Assembly: GCA_019694395.1 (NCBI GenBank)
Contig: JAIBCC010000041.1
Span: 1-43,921, forward strand
Direction: 5' to 3'
DNA length: 43,921 bases
From: Pyrinomonadaceae bacterium
GTDB taxonomy: Bacteria > Acidobacteriota > Blastocatellia > Pyrinomonadales > Pyrinomonadaceae
The notes below the pieces were generated by a model. The model did no database searches. It worked only from the letters and a program-made list of their open reading frames with translations, and was not told the origin of the DNA. A program made the position numbers and the translations under genes. Positions 1-8,227 of the stretch are shown here, piece by piece. Within the stretch, counting starts at the first letter, position 1; the number at the start of each line of letters is the position of its first letter.

Positions 1-1
1 A

Positions 2-1192
2 ACCCTTGCCTCGGAAAATTGGTTTAACGGAAGCGTTCTGGTGGCGCAAAATAACAAAATCATTTTGCGAAAGGCTTATAACATTTCATCAAATAATCAA
101 TCTCAACCGGTAACGATCAAAAGTAAAGTTATCATTGCTTCGGTATCAAAATTGTTCACCAAAACCTCAATTCTAAAACTGGCAGAACTAAAGAAATTCA
201 GTCTGGATGATAAGTTGGACAAATTTATCCCTGATTTTCCAAACGGCAATAAAATCACGATCAAAAATCTTTTGGAACACACTTCCGGCTTGCCGAGAGA
301 ATTAAAGGATTACGAAGAATATGAAAGTTTAAGTCTGGAAAAGATTGTCGAGTTGGCAAAAAAGGAAAAACTCGAATTTGAACCTGCAACCCGTTTTTTA
401 TATTCAAACATCGGTTATCATCTTTTGCAGTTCATCATCTCAAAAGTCGAAAGCTATCCGAAATTTACGGTTGAAAACATTCTCAAACCATCAAAAATGT
501 TTTCGACCAACGAATATAATTTTGCCAAACCGACCAAATTATTTGCTCTGGGTTTTTCTGATGACGATGAAGGCAATCTGAAAAACATTGACGAAATTTC
601 CATTAACCGAACGCAAACCGGCAATTTTTATTCAACGGCTGACGATTTGTTTGAGTTTATAAAAGCCATTGATCAGCAGAAATTTTTGAAACCTCCGTTT
701 TCCGAAATGATGTTCGATAAAGACGGAATTTTGGAACACGCCGGCGGTCGCGCGGGATATAGGGCTTGGCTGCATTACAATCGTCAAACGAAATTTGAAT
801 TCATCTTTTTAAGCAATTACAGCGATATTCCCTTTGAAGCAATTCGCAATGATATTCCCAAAATTGTCTTTCAAAAACCTTATCAAATACCGCAACGGAC
901 AATAAAAAAGGCTGTCGGGATTAGCCTTGACGTTTTGCAAAAATATGTCGGCGTTTATGAGCTTGAAGTAGATAAAACGCAAAAATTCAAAGTATCGGTC
1001 GAAAACGGTAAACTTTGCATTTTAGATAAAGAAAACAACAAAACAATGTTTCAAGCCGAAAGCGAATTTAAGTTTTTTACCAATCCGAAATCCGCCGATG
1101 GGATTGAATTTGTCCCAACTAAAGACGGAACAAAATTTGATTTAGTTTTTTGGGAAGGCGGCAGAAAAATAATCGCCCCAAAAGTTGATTGA
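2..1192 (+). CDS. Serine hydrolase, beta-lactamase class C / PBP4* family (5' end outside window)
   Basis: The reading frame is open from the first bases of the window. The codons before the GTG at 41 encode a typical family stretch (FNGSVLVAQ), so the gene starts upstream and only its N-terminus is missing. Counting from the GTG, the SxxK nucleophile motif is SVSK at residues 34-37, followed by a family-typical LLEHTSGLP. The second motif is YSN in FLYSNIGYHLL. The usual HTG/KTG box is the looser HAGGRAGYRA. The last ~90 residues resemble the lipocalin-like C-terminal domain common in these esterase/peptidase-like proteins. Family members hydrolyse esters, amides or D-amino-acid peptides, usually outside the cytoplasm; the substrate cannot be told. 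It ends just upstream of the DUF4932-like gene in the same direction. Confidence 0.88.
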   Translation, partial: TLASENWFNGSVLVAQNNKIILRKAYNISSNNQSQPVTIKSKVIIASVSKLFTKTSILKLAELKKFSLDDKLDKFIPDFPNGNKITIKNLLEHTSGLPRELKDYEEYESLSLEKIVELAKKEKLEFEPATRFLYSNIGYHLLQFIISKVESYPKFTVENILKPSKMFSTNEYNFAKPTKLFALGFSDDDEGNLKNIDEISINRTQTGNFYSTADDLFEFIKAIDQQKFLKPPFSEMMFDKDGILEHAGGRAGYRAWLHYNRQTKFEFIFLSNYSDIPFEAIRNDIPKIVFQKPYQIPQRTIKKAVGISLDVLQKYVGVYELEVDKTQKFKVSVENGKLCILDKENNKTMFQAESEFKFFTNPKSADGIEFVPTKDGTKFDLVFWEGGRKIIAPKVD

Positions 1193-1220
1193 AATAATAA
1201 AAGTTATTTTAAACGGTTTT

Positions 1221-2315
1221 ATGAAAAACTATATTTTTATTGCATTGATTTGCTCTATCTTTTTATATTCAAATAGTTTATTTGCTCAGCCTGCTGCTAA
1301 TTTATTGCTGCCGCAGGTTGATAAAAGAGTCGAATTAGTCTGCATCGCCGCGAAATTGGCGGATATAAAAGGCTTTAACGACCAGGCAAACCCGACTTAT
1401 TCAAACAAAATTGATAAGCATTTCAGCCCGTTCAAAAATCATCCGTTCATCAAATATCTCAAAGAATTGAAACCCAAATTGGACGAAAGTTATTGGGTAT
1501 TTCCGGCAGTTGCAGCTCACTTGAATCAAAAACTAGAACCTTTGATGGATTTTAATGATACTTCTAACGCGGATGATTGGGAAAGTCGAGAATTATTTAA
1601 TGCTAAATTCGTCACCCTTTTACAGCAATTTTACAAAGATTCAAAAGCCGCAAAGTTTTTCAATTCGCAGGAAAATTATTACAAATCGGTTAATCAAGAA
1701 TACGAAAAACAAGGCGTTAAATTAAATAAAAAATGGCTGGAAGATTTTTTCGGATTGAAAACAACCGAAGATTATTTTCCAATCGTCGCGCTCGGAATGC
1801 GGCAAGGCGCGTATATGCGGGTGAATTTCGCCAACAATTATCGCCACACTTTTACTATTTACGAAATGACAGCATTTGATGATCGCGGAATTCCGACCAC
1901 CTTCAAAAATCCATATATTCCACGAATGATGCTCCACGAATATATTCACGCTTTTACCAATCAATTAGTGGATAAAAATAAAAGCGTTTTGCAGAATTCG
2001 GCTGAAACGATTCTGAAAAATCCGAAAGTCTTTAATATCGTGAAAGATACATTTTACGGAAACTGGCAATATCTGCTTTACGAATCGTTGGTTCGAGCTT
2101 GTTCGATTAAATATTTAGCCATCAATAAGGACATTACTCAAGACATTGAAAAAGAAATCGTTGCACAGGAAAAAGCCGGATTTTTGTGGATGCGAGGGTT
2201 ATTGAAAGAATTAGATAATTACGAAGCAAATAAAACGAAATATAAAAATTTTGCCGAATATATGCCGCAACTGATTCTGTTTTTCGAGAAAACGGCAAAA
2301 GAGTTAAAAGATTAG
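1221..2315 (+). CDS. Secreted DUF4932-type putative zinc metallopeptidase
   Basis: The ATG at 1221 is preferred to a TTG at 1185 because it directly precedes a clean signal peptide (MKNYIFIALICSIFLYSNS..AQ). The zinc motif HEYIH lies at residues 239-243, inside MLHEYIHAF. The N-terminal half has the DUF4932 pattern VDxRVELxxI, then HFSPFKNHPF, then a hydrophobic AVAAHL segment. Known: DUF4932 proteins are uncharacterised, predicted HExxH peptidases. Inferred: an exported gluzincin-like enzyme. The last 137 bases are duplicated at 5298-5434 as a broken copy, and a third, N-terminal-only relative lies at 12251-12760. No SD sequence is evident. The length (364 residues) is typical of a full protein. 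Confidence 0.8.
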   Translation: MKNYIFIALICSIFLYSNSLFAQPAANLLLPQVDKRVELVCIAAKLADIKGFNDQANPTYSNKIDKHFSPFKNHPFIKYLKELKPKLDESYWVFPAVAAHLNQKLEPLMDFNDTSNADDWESRELFNAKFVTLLQQFYKDSKAAKFFNSQENYYKSVNQEYEKQGVKLNKKWLEDFFGLKTTEDYFPIVALGMRQGAYMRVNFANNYRHTFTIYEMTAFDDRGIPTTFKNPYIPRMMLHEYIHAFTNQLVDKNKSVLQNSAETILKNPKVFNIVKDTFYGNWQYLLYESLVRACSIKYLAINKDITQDIEKEIVAQEKAGFLWMRGLLKELDNYEANKTKYKNFAEYMPQLILFFEKTAKELKD

Positions 2316-2533
2316 TTGATTTAACTTTATAAATATTTCTAACAAATGAGATTCAGGAAATTGTGAAAGCAAAGACAATTATTTTTATTTTTTTTGAAAT
2401 TGAAAAAGTCATTAAATTTTTACAAAAATAATTTTCTTAAAACGAACATAAATTTCTCCACGTTAAATTGATTCTATTTTGCCTCGACAGTTTTATTTAT
2501 CTTTGTCTTACATATCAGATAAAGGAGATAAAA

Positions 2534-3310
2534 ATGTCAAAAACTACCCCTTTGGCACGAAAGAATGATCTTGTCATTCAGGATTTAGGTGACGAATTGT
2601 TAATTTATGATTTAAAGGCAAATAAAGCCCTCAGTTTGAACAAAACTTCTGCTCTAGTTTGGCAGTTTTCAAACGGAGAGAAAACAATCCCCGAAATCAC
2701 CGTAGAATTAGAAAAAACGCTGAATGTTTCGGTCAGTCAGGAGTTTGTTTGGTTAGCGTTGGGAAAATTGAAAAAAGAAAATCTGATCGAAACGGAAATT
2801 TCCAATCTTTTTGAGGGAGTAGCACGGCGCGAAATAATCAAAAGAGTAGGCTTAACTTCTCTGGTAACGCTACCGATTATATCCTCTTTGGTCGCTCCAA
2901 TCGCAACTCAAGCGGCTTCAGGCGACTGCACCGGACCGACAAATTTGGCACTTGGCTGCACATGCTCAGTTCCGGAAAGCTGCCAAAGTCTGTGTTGTGG
3001 AGTTACAACTACGGCATCAACCCCACGGTTTTGCGTTCCGTTTCAGGCTGATCCTATCGGAGCAAACTGCCGTTCGGGTTGTGAATGTGTGACAAACCTT
3101 TGCGGATTCGGCTTTGTTTGTGCCGCCGATGCCTCAGTTGCTGCCGGAGGACCTTGCCGAACCAATCGCGAATGTATATCGGGTTTCTGCGGCAGTCCTG
3201 CGAGTCCGGGTAATCCGGGTGGAACTTGCTCTGCTTCTCCAGGTCAGGCTTGCACAAATAATAATCAGTGTATTTCTAACGTCTGTTTAGGTAATAATAC
3301 CTGTCAATAA
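2534..3310 (+). CDS. PqqD-domain protein with Tat-like internal segment and 20-Cys tail (copy 1)
   Basis: The start at 2534 is chosen because AAGGAG sits 8 nt upstream; codons before it do not resemble the paralogue. Residues ~1-90 form a PqqD-like winged-helix domain, with hallmarks LLIYDLKANKALSLN and SALVWQF. Known: PqqD domains bind leader peptides of ribosomally made, modified peptides. Residues ~97-128 contain ARREIIKRVGL followed by a hydrophobic stretch ending ATQAAS, resembling an internal twin-arginine or signal-anchor segment with an AxA-like cleavage site. The remaining ~130 residues carry 20 cysteines in CxxxxC/CxSGxC-like spacing, including one CC pair, like Dickkopf/EGF-type disulfide modules. 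A paralogue lies at 10451-11143. No radical SAM or PQQ genes are nearby. Inferred: a type-II membrane or secreted disulfide-rich protein whose PqqD domain stays inside. Function unknown. Confidence 0.85.
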   Translation: MSKTTPLARKNDLVIQDLGDELLIYDLKANKALSLNKTSALVWQFSNGEKTIPEITVELEKTLNVSVSQEFVWLALGKLKKENLIETEISNLFEGVARREIIKRVGLTSLVTLPIISSLVAPIATQAASGDCTGPTNLALGCTCSVPESCQSLCCGVTTTASTPRFCVPFQADPIGANCRSGCECVTNLCGFGFVCAADASVAAGGPCRTNRECISGFCGSPASPGNPGGTCSASPGQACTNNNQCISNVCLGNNTCQ

Positions 3311-3362
3311 ATTGATAAGTTGGCAATTTAATTCCGGTTAATAAAGTATTATTGATGATAGA

Positions 3363-4283
3363 ATGATTCAAACTCCGAATAATATCTTGAGATTTAAACT
3401 TCATTCACTGATTCTAATTGCAATTTTCTCCTATTTTGCAATTGGACAAGAGAATGAAATCAATATTCCTTTCCGGCTGACTTCTGCTAATAATATTTCC
3501 GTGCAAGCCGTTCTGAATGATAAAGATACCGTCAATCTGATGTTTCATACAGCCGCAAATTCCGTCACTTTAACGGAAGATGCCGTGAAAAAATTGAAAA
3601 GTTTGACTTTTACCAAATCTTCCGAAGGCGTTAAAAGTTGGGGCGGAAGCGAAAATTCGGCACGAGTCAGCGAGAATAATTCGCTAAAAATCGGCAAAAT
3701 GAAGTGGAACGGCATTTCTATCTCAGAAAATAAACAATCGGGACCGGAAACTGATGGAAAATTCGGGCTTGACCTTTTCAAAGGCAAAGTTATTGAACTC
3801 GATTTTGATAAAAAAGTGATGATAATTTCTTCAACCCTTCCAAAGAACATCAAACATTTTCAAAAACTTAAACTGATCTTTGAAGATGATCTGATGTTTT
3901 TAGAAGCAAATTGCCGAATTGGAAATCGTCTTCTCAAAAACATTTTTTTGCTTCATTCCGGATATTCGGGCGGTATTTTATTTGACGATGAATTTACCCA
4001 AAGAAATGAAATTGACAAACATTTGAAAATCACCGGCAGTCAAGAATTGAAAGATTCGTTCGGAAATATTCTGAAAACCAACAAAGCTATTTTACCCGAA
4101 TTAATCATCGGAAATGAAAAATTAAAAGATGTGCCTGCCGGATTTTTCACAGGTGCAATCGGCAATCAAAAAATGAGCATTATCGGCGGCGATGTTTTGA
4201 AAAGATTCAACATCATTTTTGATGCCAAAAGAGAGTATGTTTATCTAAAGCCGAACAATTTGAAGAAAGCGAAATACACATAA
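3363..4283 (+). CDS. Secreted retropepsin-like protein lacking the catalytic aspartates
   Basis: It has an N-terminal hydrophobic signal segment (residues ~11-28, ending AIGQ). Two tandem pepsin-like half-domains follow, each closing with the family pattern GxDLFKGKVIELDFDKK or GGDVLKRFNIIFDAKR. Known: retropepsin-like enzymes use a D-T/S-G triad in each half. Here the corresponding sites read H62-T-A (in MFHTAANSV) and H198-S-G (in LLHSGYSGG). Both aspartates are therefore replaced by histidine. Seen directly: the substitutions. Inferred: the protein is catalytically dead as an aspartic protease, or it has acquired another chemistry such as metal binding. It stands between the PqqD/Cys-rich gene and the DUF2268-like peptidase, all in the same direction, and the next start lies 7 nt downstream. 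Confidence 0.75.
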   Translation: MIQTPNNILRFKLHSLILIAIFSYFAIGQENEINIPFRLTSANNISVQAVLNDKDTVNLMFHTAANSVTLTEDAVKKLKSLTFTKSSEGVKSWGGSENSARVSENNSLKIGKMKWNGISISENKQSGPETDGKFGLDLFKGKVIELDFDKKVMIISSTLPKNIKHFQKLKLIFEDDLMFLEANCRIGNRLLKNIFLLHSGYSGGILFDDEFTQRNEIDKHLKITGSQELKDSFGNILKTNKAILPELIIGNEKLKDVPAGFFTGAIGNQKMSIIGGDVLKRFNIIFDAKREYVYLKPNNLKKAKYT

Positions 4284-4290
4284 TTTTGAT

Positions 4291-5253
4291 ATGAAAACTT
4301 TGTCTATATTTATCCTAAATTTACTTTTCATTACAACAATCAATGCTCAATCACAGTCTCCAAAACTGAATCAAGACCCGGAAAAAGTAAAATTCGTTTT
4401 CTCAGACATTGATAATTTCTGGCGCGCCTATGACCTCGCGCAAAAGGAAACCGCGTTCGATAAAAAAGTCGAAATTTATCAACGCGAATATTACGACAAA
4501 GCGAGCGACGGGCTGAAAAATTTTATCGGTTTACGAATCGGAAAAGCTGAAAATCTGGTCAAAAAAATTGACGCGATGCCGAAATATTACGCTTCGATCC
4601 GGGCAAATACGCTTCGGGCGGCAGAGATGCGCGGACAAATGCTTGAGAGTTTTCAGCGGCTTAAATCAATTTATCCGAATGCTGTTTTTCCTGACGTTTA
4701 TTTTGTCATTGGTCGTTTGAGTTCGGGCGGAACAACTTGGAGCACAGGGTTGTTAATCGGAACAGAAATGTGCAGTTTGCCGAAAAATGCTGATGAATCG
4801 GAGTTTACCGATTGGCACAAAGCCGTGTTGAAACCAATAGATGAACTGCCCGGAATTGTCTCACACGAACTGATTCATTTTCAGCAAAAAATGCCGGATA
4901 AAGCCAAATTACTCACGCAATCCCTCAACGAGGGAAGCGCGGATTTTGTCGGGGAAATGATTTCCAAAATGAATATTAATTCAAAATCATACATTTACGG
5001 GAACGCCAACGAAAAAGCTCTGTGGCTCGAATTCAAAGCGGAAATGAACGGCTCGAATTTTGACAAGTGGCTTTACAACGGCTCAAAAATTACCGACCGT
5101 CCGGCGGATTTAGGCTATTTCGTCGGCTACAAAATCTGCGAAGCCTACTACAAAAAAGCCAAAGATAAAAAACAGGCGATTGCCGATATTTTGAATATTC
5201 AGGACGATGAAGAATTTCTCAAGGAAAGTGGTTATGCGAGAAAATTCGAGTAA
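4291..5253 (+). CDS. Secreted DUF2268-type putative Zn-dependent peptidase
   Basis: A signal peptide (MKTLSIFILNLLFITTINAQ) is followed by a helical domain. The zinc motif HELIH lies at residues 192-196, in PGIVSHELIHFQQ. NEGSADFVGE follows ~28 residues later and supplies the likely third zinc ligand. The C-terminal YFVGYKICEAYYKK is typical of DUF2268/GldB-like predicted proteases. Known: the family is predicted to be zinc-dependent, with few characterised members. Inferred: an exported or periplasmic metallopeptidase. It starts 7 nt after the retropepsin-like gene, which suggests one transcription unit. The 3' side is a decayed fragment of the DUF4932 gene. Confidence 0.8.
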   Translation: MKTLSIFILNLLFITTINAQSQSPKLNQDPEKVKFVFSDIDNFWRAYDLAQKETAFDKKVEIYQREYYDKASDGLKNFIGLRIGKAENLVKKIDAMPKYYASIRANTLRAAEMRGQMLESFQRLKSIYPNAVFPDVYFVIGRLSSGGTTWSTGLLIGTEMCSLPKNADESEFTDWHKAVLKPIDELPGIVSHELIHFQQKMPDKAKLLTQSLNEGSADFVGEMISKMNINSKSYIYGNANEKALWLEFKAEMNGSNFDKWLYNGSKITDRPADLGYFVGYKICEAYYKKAKDKKQAIADILNIQDDEEFLKESGYARKFE

Positions 5254-5297
5254 TATCGTTGTAAATTATTTTACAAATAAAGTTAGATTTAAGTCGA

Positions 5298-5434
5298 AAT
5301 TTTTGTGGAGGCGTTATTTATTGAAAGAATTAGATAATTATGAAGCCAACCGAGTCAAATATAAAAATCTTGACGAATATATGCCGCAAATGGTTTTGTT
5401 TTTCGAGAAAACGGCAAAAGAATTAAAAGATTAG
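5298..5434 (+). pseudogene. Decayed 3'-terminal copy of the DUF4932-type gene
   Basis: These 137 bases align without gaps to 2179-2315, the last 45 codons and stop of the DUF4932-like gene. They encode LLKELDNYEAN, then EYMPQMVLFFEKTAKELKD and TAG. Upstream codons in the same frame do not match, and the HEYIH-bearing part is absent. Inferred: a second DUF4932 gene once ended here and lost its front, or a partial duplication placed this tail downstream of the DUF2268 gene. A reading frame beginning inside the DUF2268 gene runs into the fragment but has no sensible start or fold, so I treat it as a remnant. Confidence 0.8.
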
Positions 5435-5532
5435 TGCAAGTATTGGAGCAATAGCAAATAATTTAGCTAAAAAGGTAAAATAAATGTCACAAAATTTCTT
5501 TTGAAAGTGTTCTTTTATTTTGAAGAAAATAT

Positions 5533-7236
5533 ATGAAACCGCACATTTTGCTATTTATACTTTTATCATTTTTCAGTTCGACTCAACTTTTTGCCAAAAA
5601 TACACAGGTTTTTTATGAAGTTTCGCCGATTTTTCAAAACAGCGAAGCCAAACTAAAAATCACGGTTTCGTTCCAAGGCGACAAAACAGGCATCACAACT
5701 ATTAAACTCCCGTTAGAATTTGGCGGACAAGACGCGCTTTATAAATGCGTGCAAAATCTACGGGTTATAAATGCAAATGCCAAATTGAGCGAAACCGACA
5801 AGCCCGAACTCAAAAAAATCACACATTTGCCAAACGAAAAAATTACGCTTGAATACGAATTGGTGCAGGATTGGGAAGGAAATCCAAACGCCGGCGGTGC
5901 AAGTCAAAATGCGGGAGGCGGTTATCGTCCCATTATCAAAAAAGATTATTTTCACATTTTGGGAAGTGGGACGTGGATTTTGCCTGATTCGGAAGAAGAT
6001 GCAAAGCTAAAAGTTTCAATAGTTTGGAAAAATTTTCCCCAAAATTGGACTTTGGCAAACAGTTTTGGAGCGAACAAAGCTCAGCAAAATTTTCAAACCG
6101 ATGCAGGCTCATTTTTATCCTCGGTTTTTGTCGGCGGAGATTTTCGCGTTAATCAAAGGTTGGTCAAAGGCAAACCGATTTTTGTCGCGTTGCGCGGGAA
6201 ATGGAATTTTACCGACGATGAATTTACAAATTTAGTTCAGAAAATTATCCAAACGGAGCGCGGATTTTGGAATGATTTCAAACATCCTTTTTATTTGGTG
6301 ACGGCAGTTCCGTTAGAAGGCAAAAATTCATATTCCTTTGGCGGGACAGGCTTAACCGATTCGTTTGCAACATTTATGACTGACAACGCCAATCTTGACA
6401 ACATTTCTTTTTTGCTCGCGCACGAATATTTTCACAATTGGAATACGATTGCTTTTGGCGGAATGAAAGAGCCGGAAGCCTTGCTTTATTGGTTCAGCGA
6501 AGGTTTTACCGATTATTACACTTACCGTTTATTGCTTCGTTCAGGTTTGATAAATGCGGAAAAATATTTAGCGCAATACAACGAATTTTTAACCGATTAT
6601 TATCTTTCTGAAGTCCGAAATGAAAATAATCAACGGGTTTTGAAAGATTTTTTCAGCAATTATGCTGTCAGTAAATTACCGTATCGGCGCGGATTTTTGC
6701 TGGCGACCAAGTGGAATCGAATTATTGTTGACCAATCAAATGGCAAAAAATCGCTCGATGATGTGATGCAGAATATTTTCCGTGACGCGAAACAGAAAAA
6801 AATCAAACAACTTTCCAAAGAATATTTAATCGGCATTTTATCAAAATATGCCAAATATGATTTTGCGGCGGACATCGAAAAATACGCGGAAAATGGCGAA
6901 ACGATTGGAAATTTTGCCGGAGTTTTCGGAAGCTGCGTAGAAACTTTTGAAACAAAAATAGGTAAATTTGAGTTAGGTTTCAGCAATAATTCATTTAAAG
7001 ATAAAGTAGTTTCGGGAGTTATCAAAGACAGTTCTGCCTATCAAGCGGGCTTACGCGACGGGCAAAAATTGCTTGGATTTTCGGTTTATGGCGGGGACGC
7101 GACCAAACCTGCCGAATTAACCATTGAGGAAAACGGACAAAAGAAAAAAATCAGCTATTTGCCGCAAAGTCAGAACAAAATCAGCACTCCGCAATTCAAA
7201 TTAAAAGGAAATGGTGATTGTTTAACGGCGCAATAA
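5533..7236 (+). CDS. M61 family glycyl-aminopeptidase-like protease with PDZ domain
   Basis: A signal peptide (MKPHILLFILLSFFSS..LFA) is followed by the M61 N-terminal beta domain. The gluzincin core has HEYFH at residues 297-301 in LLAHEYFHNWN, and WFSEGFTDYY supplies the third ligand Glu. A C-terminal PDZ-like region follows, with SSAYQAGLRDGQKLLGF typical of the carboxylate-binding domain. Known: M61 enzymes are secreted metallo-aminopeptidases that prefer Gly or Ala at the N-terminus. The length of 567 residues is normal. It is the fourth protease-like gene in the + strand cluster starting at 1221. Downstream is a decayed piece of a DUF1272 gene and a hairpin before the convergent LysR gene. 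Confidence 0.92.
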   Translation: MKPHILLFILLSFFSSTQLFAKNTQVFYEVSPIFQNSEAKLKITVSFQGDKTGITTIKLPLEFGGQDALYKCVQNLRVINANAKLSETDKPELKKITHLPNEKITLEYELVQDWEGNPNAGGASQNAGGGYRPIIKKDYFHILGSGTWILPDSEEDAKLKVSIVWKNFPQNWTLANSFGANKAQQNFQTDAGSFLSSVFVGGDFRVNQRLVKGKPIFVALRGKWNFTDDEFTNLVQKIIQTERGFWNDFKHPFYLVTAVPLEGKNSYSFGGTGLTDSFATFMTDNANLDNISFLLAHEYFHNWNTIAFGGMKEPEALLYWFSEGFTDYYTYRLLLRSGLINAEKYLAQYNEFLTDYYLSEVRNENNQRVLKDFFSNYAVSKLPYRRGFLLATKWNRIIVDQSNGKKSLDDVMQNIFRDAKQKKIKQLSKEYLIGILSKYAKYDFAADIEKYAENGETIGNFAGVFGSCVETFETKIGKFELGFSNNSFKDKVVSGVIKDSSAYQAGLRDGQKLLGFSVYGGDATKPAELTIEENGQKKKISYLPQSQNKISTPQFKLKGNGDCLTAQ

Positions 7237-7243
7237 ATCTATA

Positions 7244-7294
7244 AAATCAGACCAATTTGCGAAAACTGCGGAAAATCTTTATCTAACAATAGCA
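7244..7294 (+). pseudogene. 5' fragment of a DUF1272 gene
   Basis: These 51 bases match 13739-13789, the first codons of the intact DUF1272 gene, with about five mismatches. They encode IRPI-CENCGKSLSNNS-like residues, but there is no start codon and the homology stops at the hairpin at 7287. It follows the M61 stop codon directly. Inferred: a relic of a duplicated or deleted DUF1272 copy. Confidence 0.75.
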
Positions 7295-7310
7295 TTTTCA
7301 AAAGCTATTG
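7287..7310. terminator. Hairpin between convergent M61 and LysR genes
   Basis: CAATAGC and GCTATTG form a 7-bp stem that can extend inward through TTTT/AAAA around a very small loop. It sits exactly between two convergent genes, so it could end transcription from both sides. The stem is AT-rich and no good T-run follows, so the call is tentative. Confidence 0.4.
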
Positions 7311-7315
7311 AGAAA

Positions 7316-8218
7316 TTATTGTAAAAACTCTTCTTTCAAATTTTGAATAAAATCAATTAGATATTTTTTCGATTTATCCGCATACCGAATTGCTGCAAAA
7401 TGTGTCCGAATCAAACCTTTTTTCCCGATTTTAATAAGTTTCAGTTCATCCGAAGCTACAAAAGGTTTCAAAGCCCACATTGGCATACAGGTGACACCCA
7501 TTTGGGCTTTGACCAGTTCGAGAGTGGCTTCGGTCAATGGGACTGCCGTAATTTCGCGCGGAGTTTGGGCTGCCGGCTTTAAGAAATGCTCATAAACCGA
7601 AACAGATTCCAAAGGATATGAATGAATAAGCAGTTTTTCATCAGCAAAATCTTCCGGCTCAACATATTTTTTAGCCGCCCAATCGTGCGAAGAACTGACA
7701 ACTGCAAATACCTCGTCCCGAAATAAATCAAGAAATTTTAATCTTTTATCGTCAGTCGGATTTGCGGTAATGGCAATATCCAATTCATTTTCGAGCAATT
7801 TTGGTAAAGGTTTATGAGTGGCTTCCATATTGATCTTGATGTCGAGCTTCGGATATAAAACATTCATTTTGCGAATAAAAGACGGAAGCCAATGATAAAC
7901 CGTGTAACATTCGGTAATTAGTCTGATCGTGCCTTGATGACCGTATTTCAACTCCTGAATGTTGGTCATCGCTTTATCAATTTCGTCTAAAACCTTGACC
8001 GCAGTTTGATATAAAACTTCCCCTTCTTCGGTCAATTTCCATTGGTCTTTACCGCGATGATTTTTACTGCGGATAAAAATTTTAGTTCCCAGACGTTCCT
8101 CTAAATCTTTAAGCTGATGACTAACTGCGGATTGAGTCAGAAATAATTTATCTAAAGATTTGGTAATTCCGCCTTCTTCAGCCAGAATTTTGATCAAGCG
8201 TAAATGTCTTGTTTCCAT
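7316..8218 (-). CDS. LysR-type transcriptional regulator, MetR-like
   Basis: The N-terminal winged HTH (residues 1-60) begins METRHLRLIKILAEEGG and contains the recognition segment LTQSAVSHQLKDLEERLG. The effector domain carries ITECYTVYHWLPSFIRK, which matches the equivalent segment of MetR (EC...WL) better than general LysR proteins. Known: MetR activates methionine biosynthesis genes with homocysteine as effector. No met gene is visible in the window, so the specific role is inferred and the symbol is withheld. It lies 9 nt after the GyrI-like gene on the same strand and is probably co-transcribed with it. A perfect 9-bp dyad at 8749-8775 in the shared upstream region is a candidate operator. 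Confidence 0.9.
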   Translation of the reverse strand: METRHLRLIKILAEEGGITKSLDKLFLTQSAVSHQLKDLEERLGTKIFIRSKNHRGKDQWKLTEEGEVLYQTAVKVLDEIDKAMTNIQELKYGHQGTIRLITECYTVYHWLPSFIRKMNVLYPKLDIKINMEATHKPLPKLLENELDIAITANPTDDKRLKFLDLFRDEVFAVVSSSHDWAAKKYVEPEDFADEKLLIHSYPLESVSVYEHFLKPAAQTPREITAVPLTEATLELVKAQMGVTCMPMWALKPFVASDELKLIKIGKKGLIRTHFAAIRYADKSKKYLIDFIQNLKEEFLQ

Positions 8219-8227
8219 AGTCTTATT

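Noticed and set aside
5207..5434. A 75-codon reading frame beginning inside the DUF2268 gene
   Set aside because: The front is out of frame within the DUF2268 gene, and the back is a relic of another gene; I annotated only the relic.
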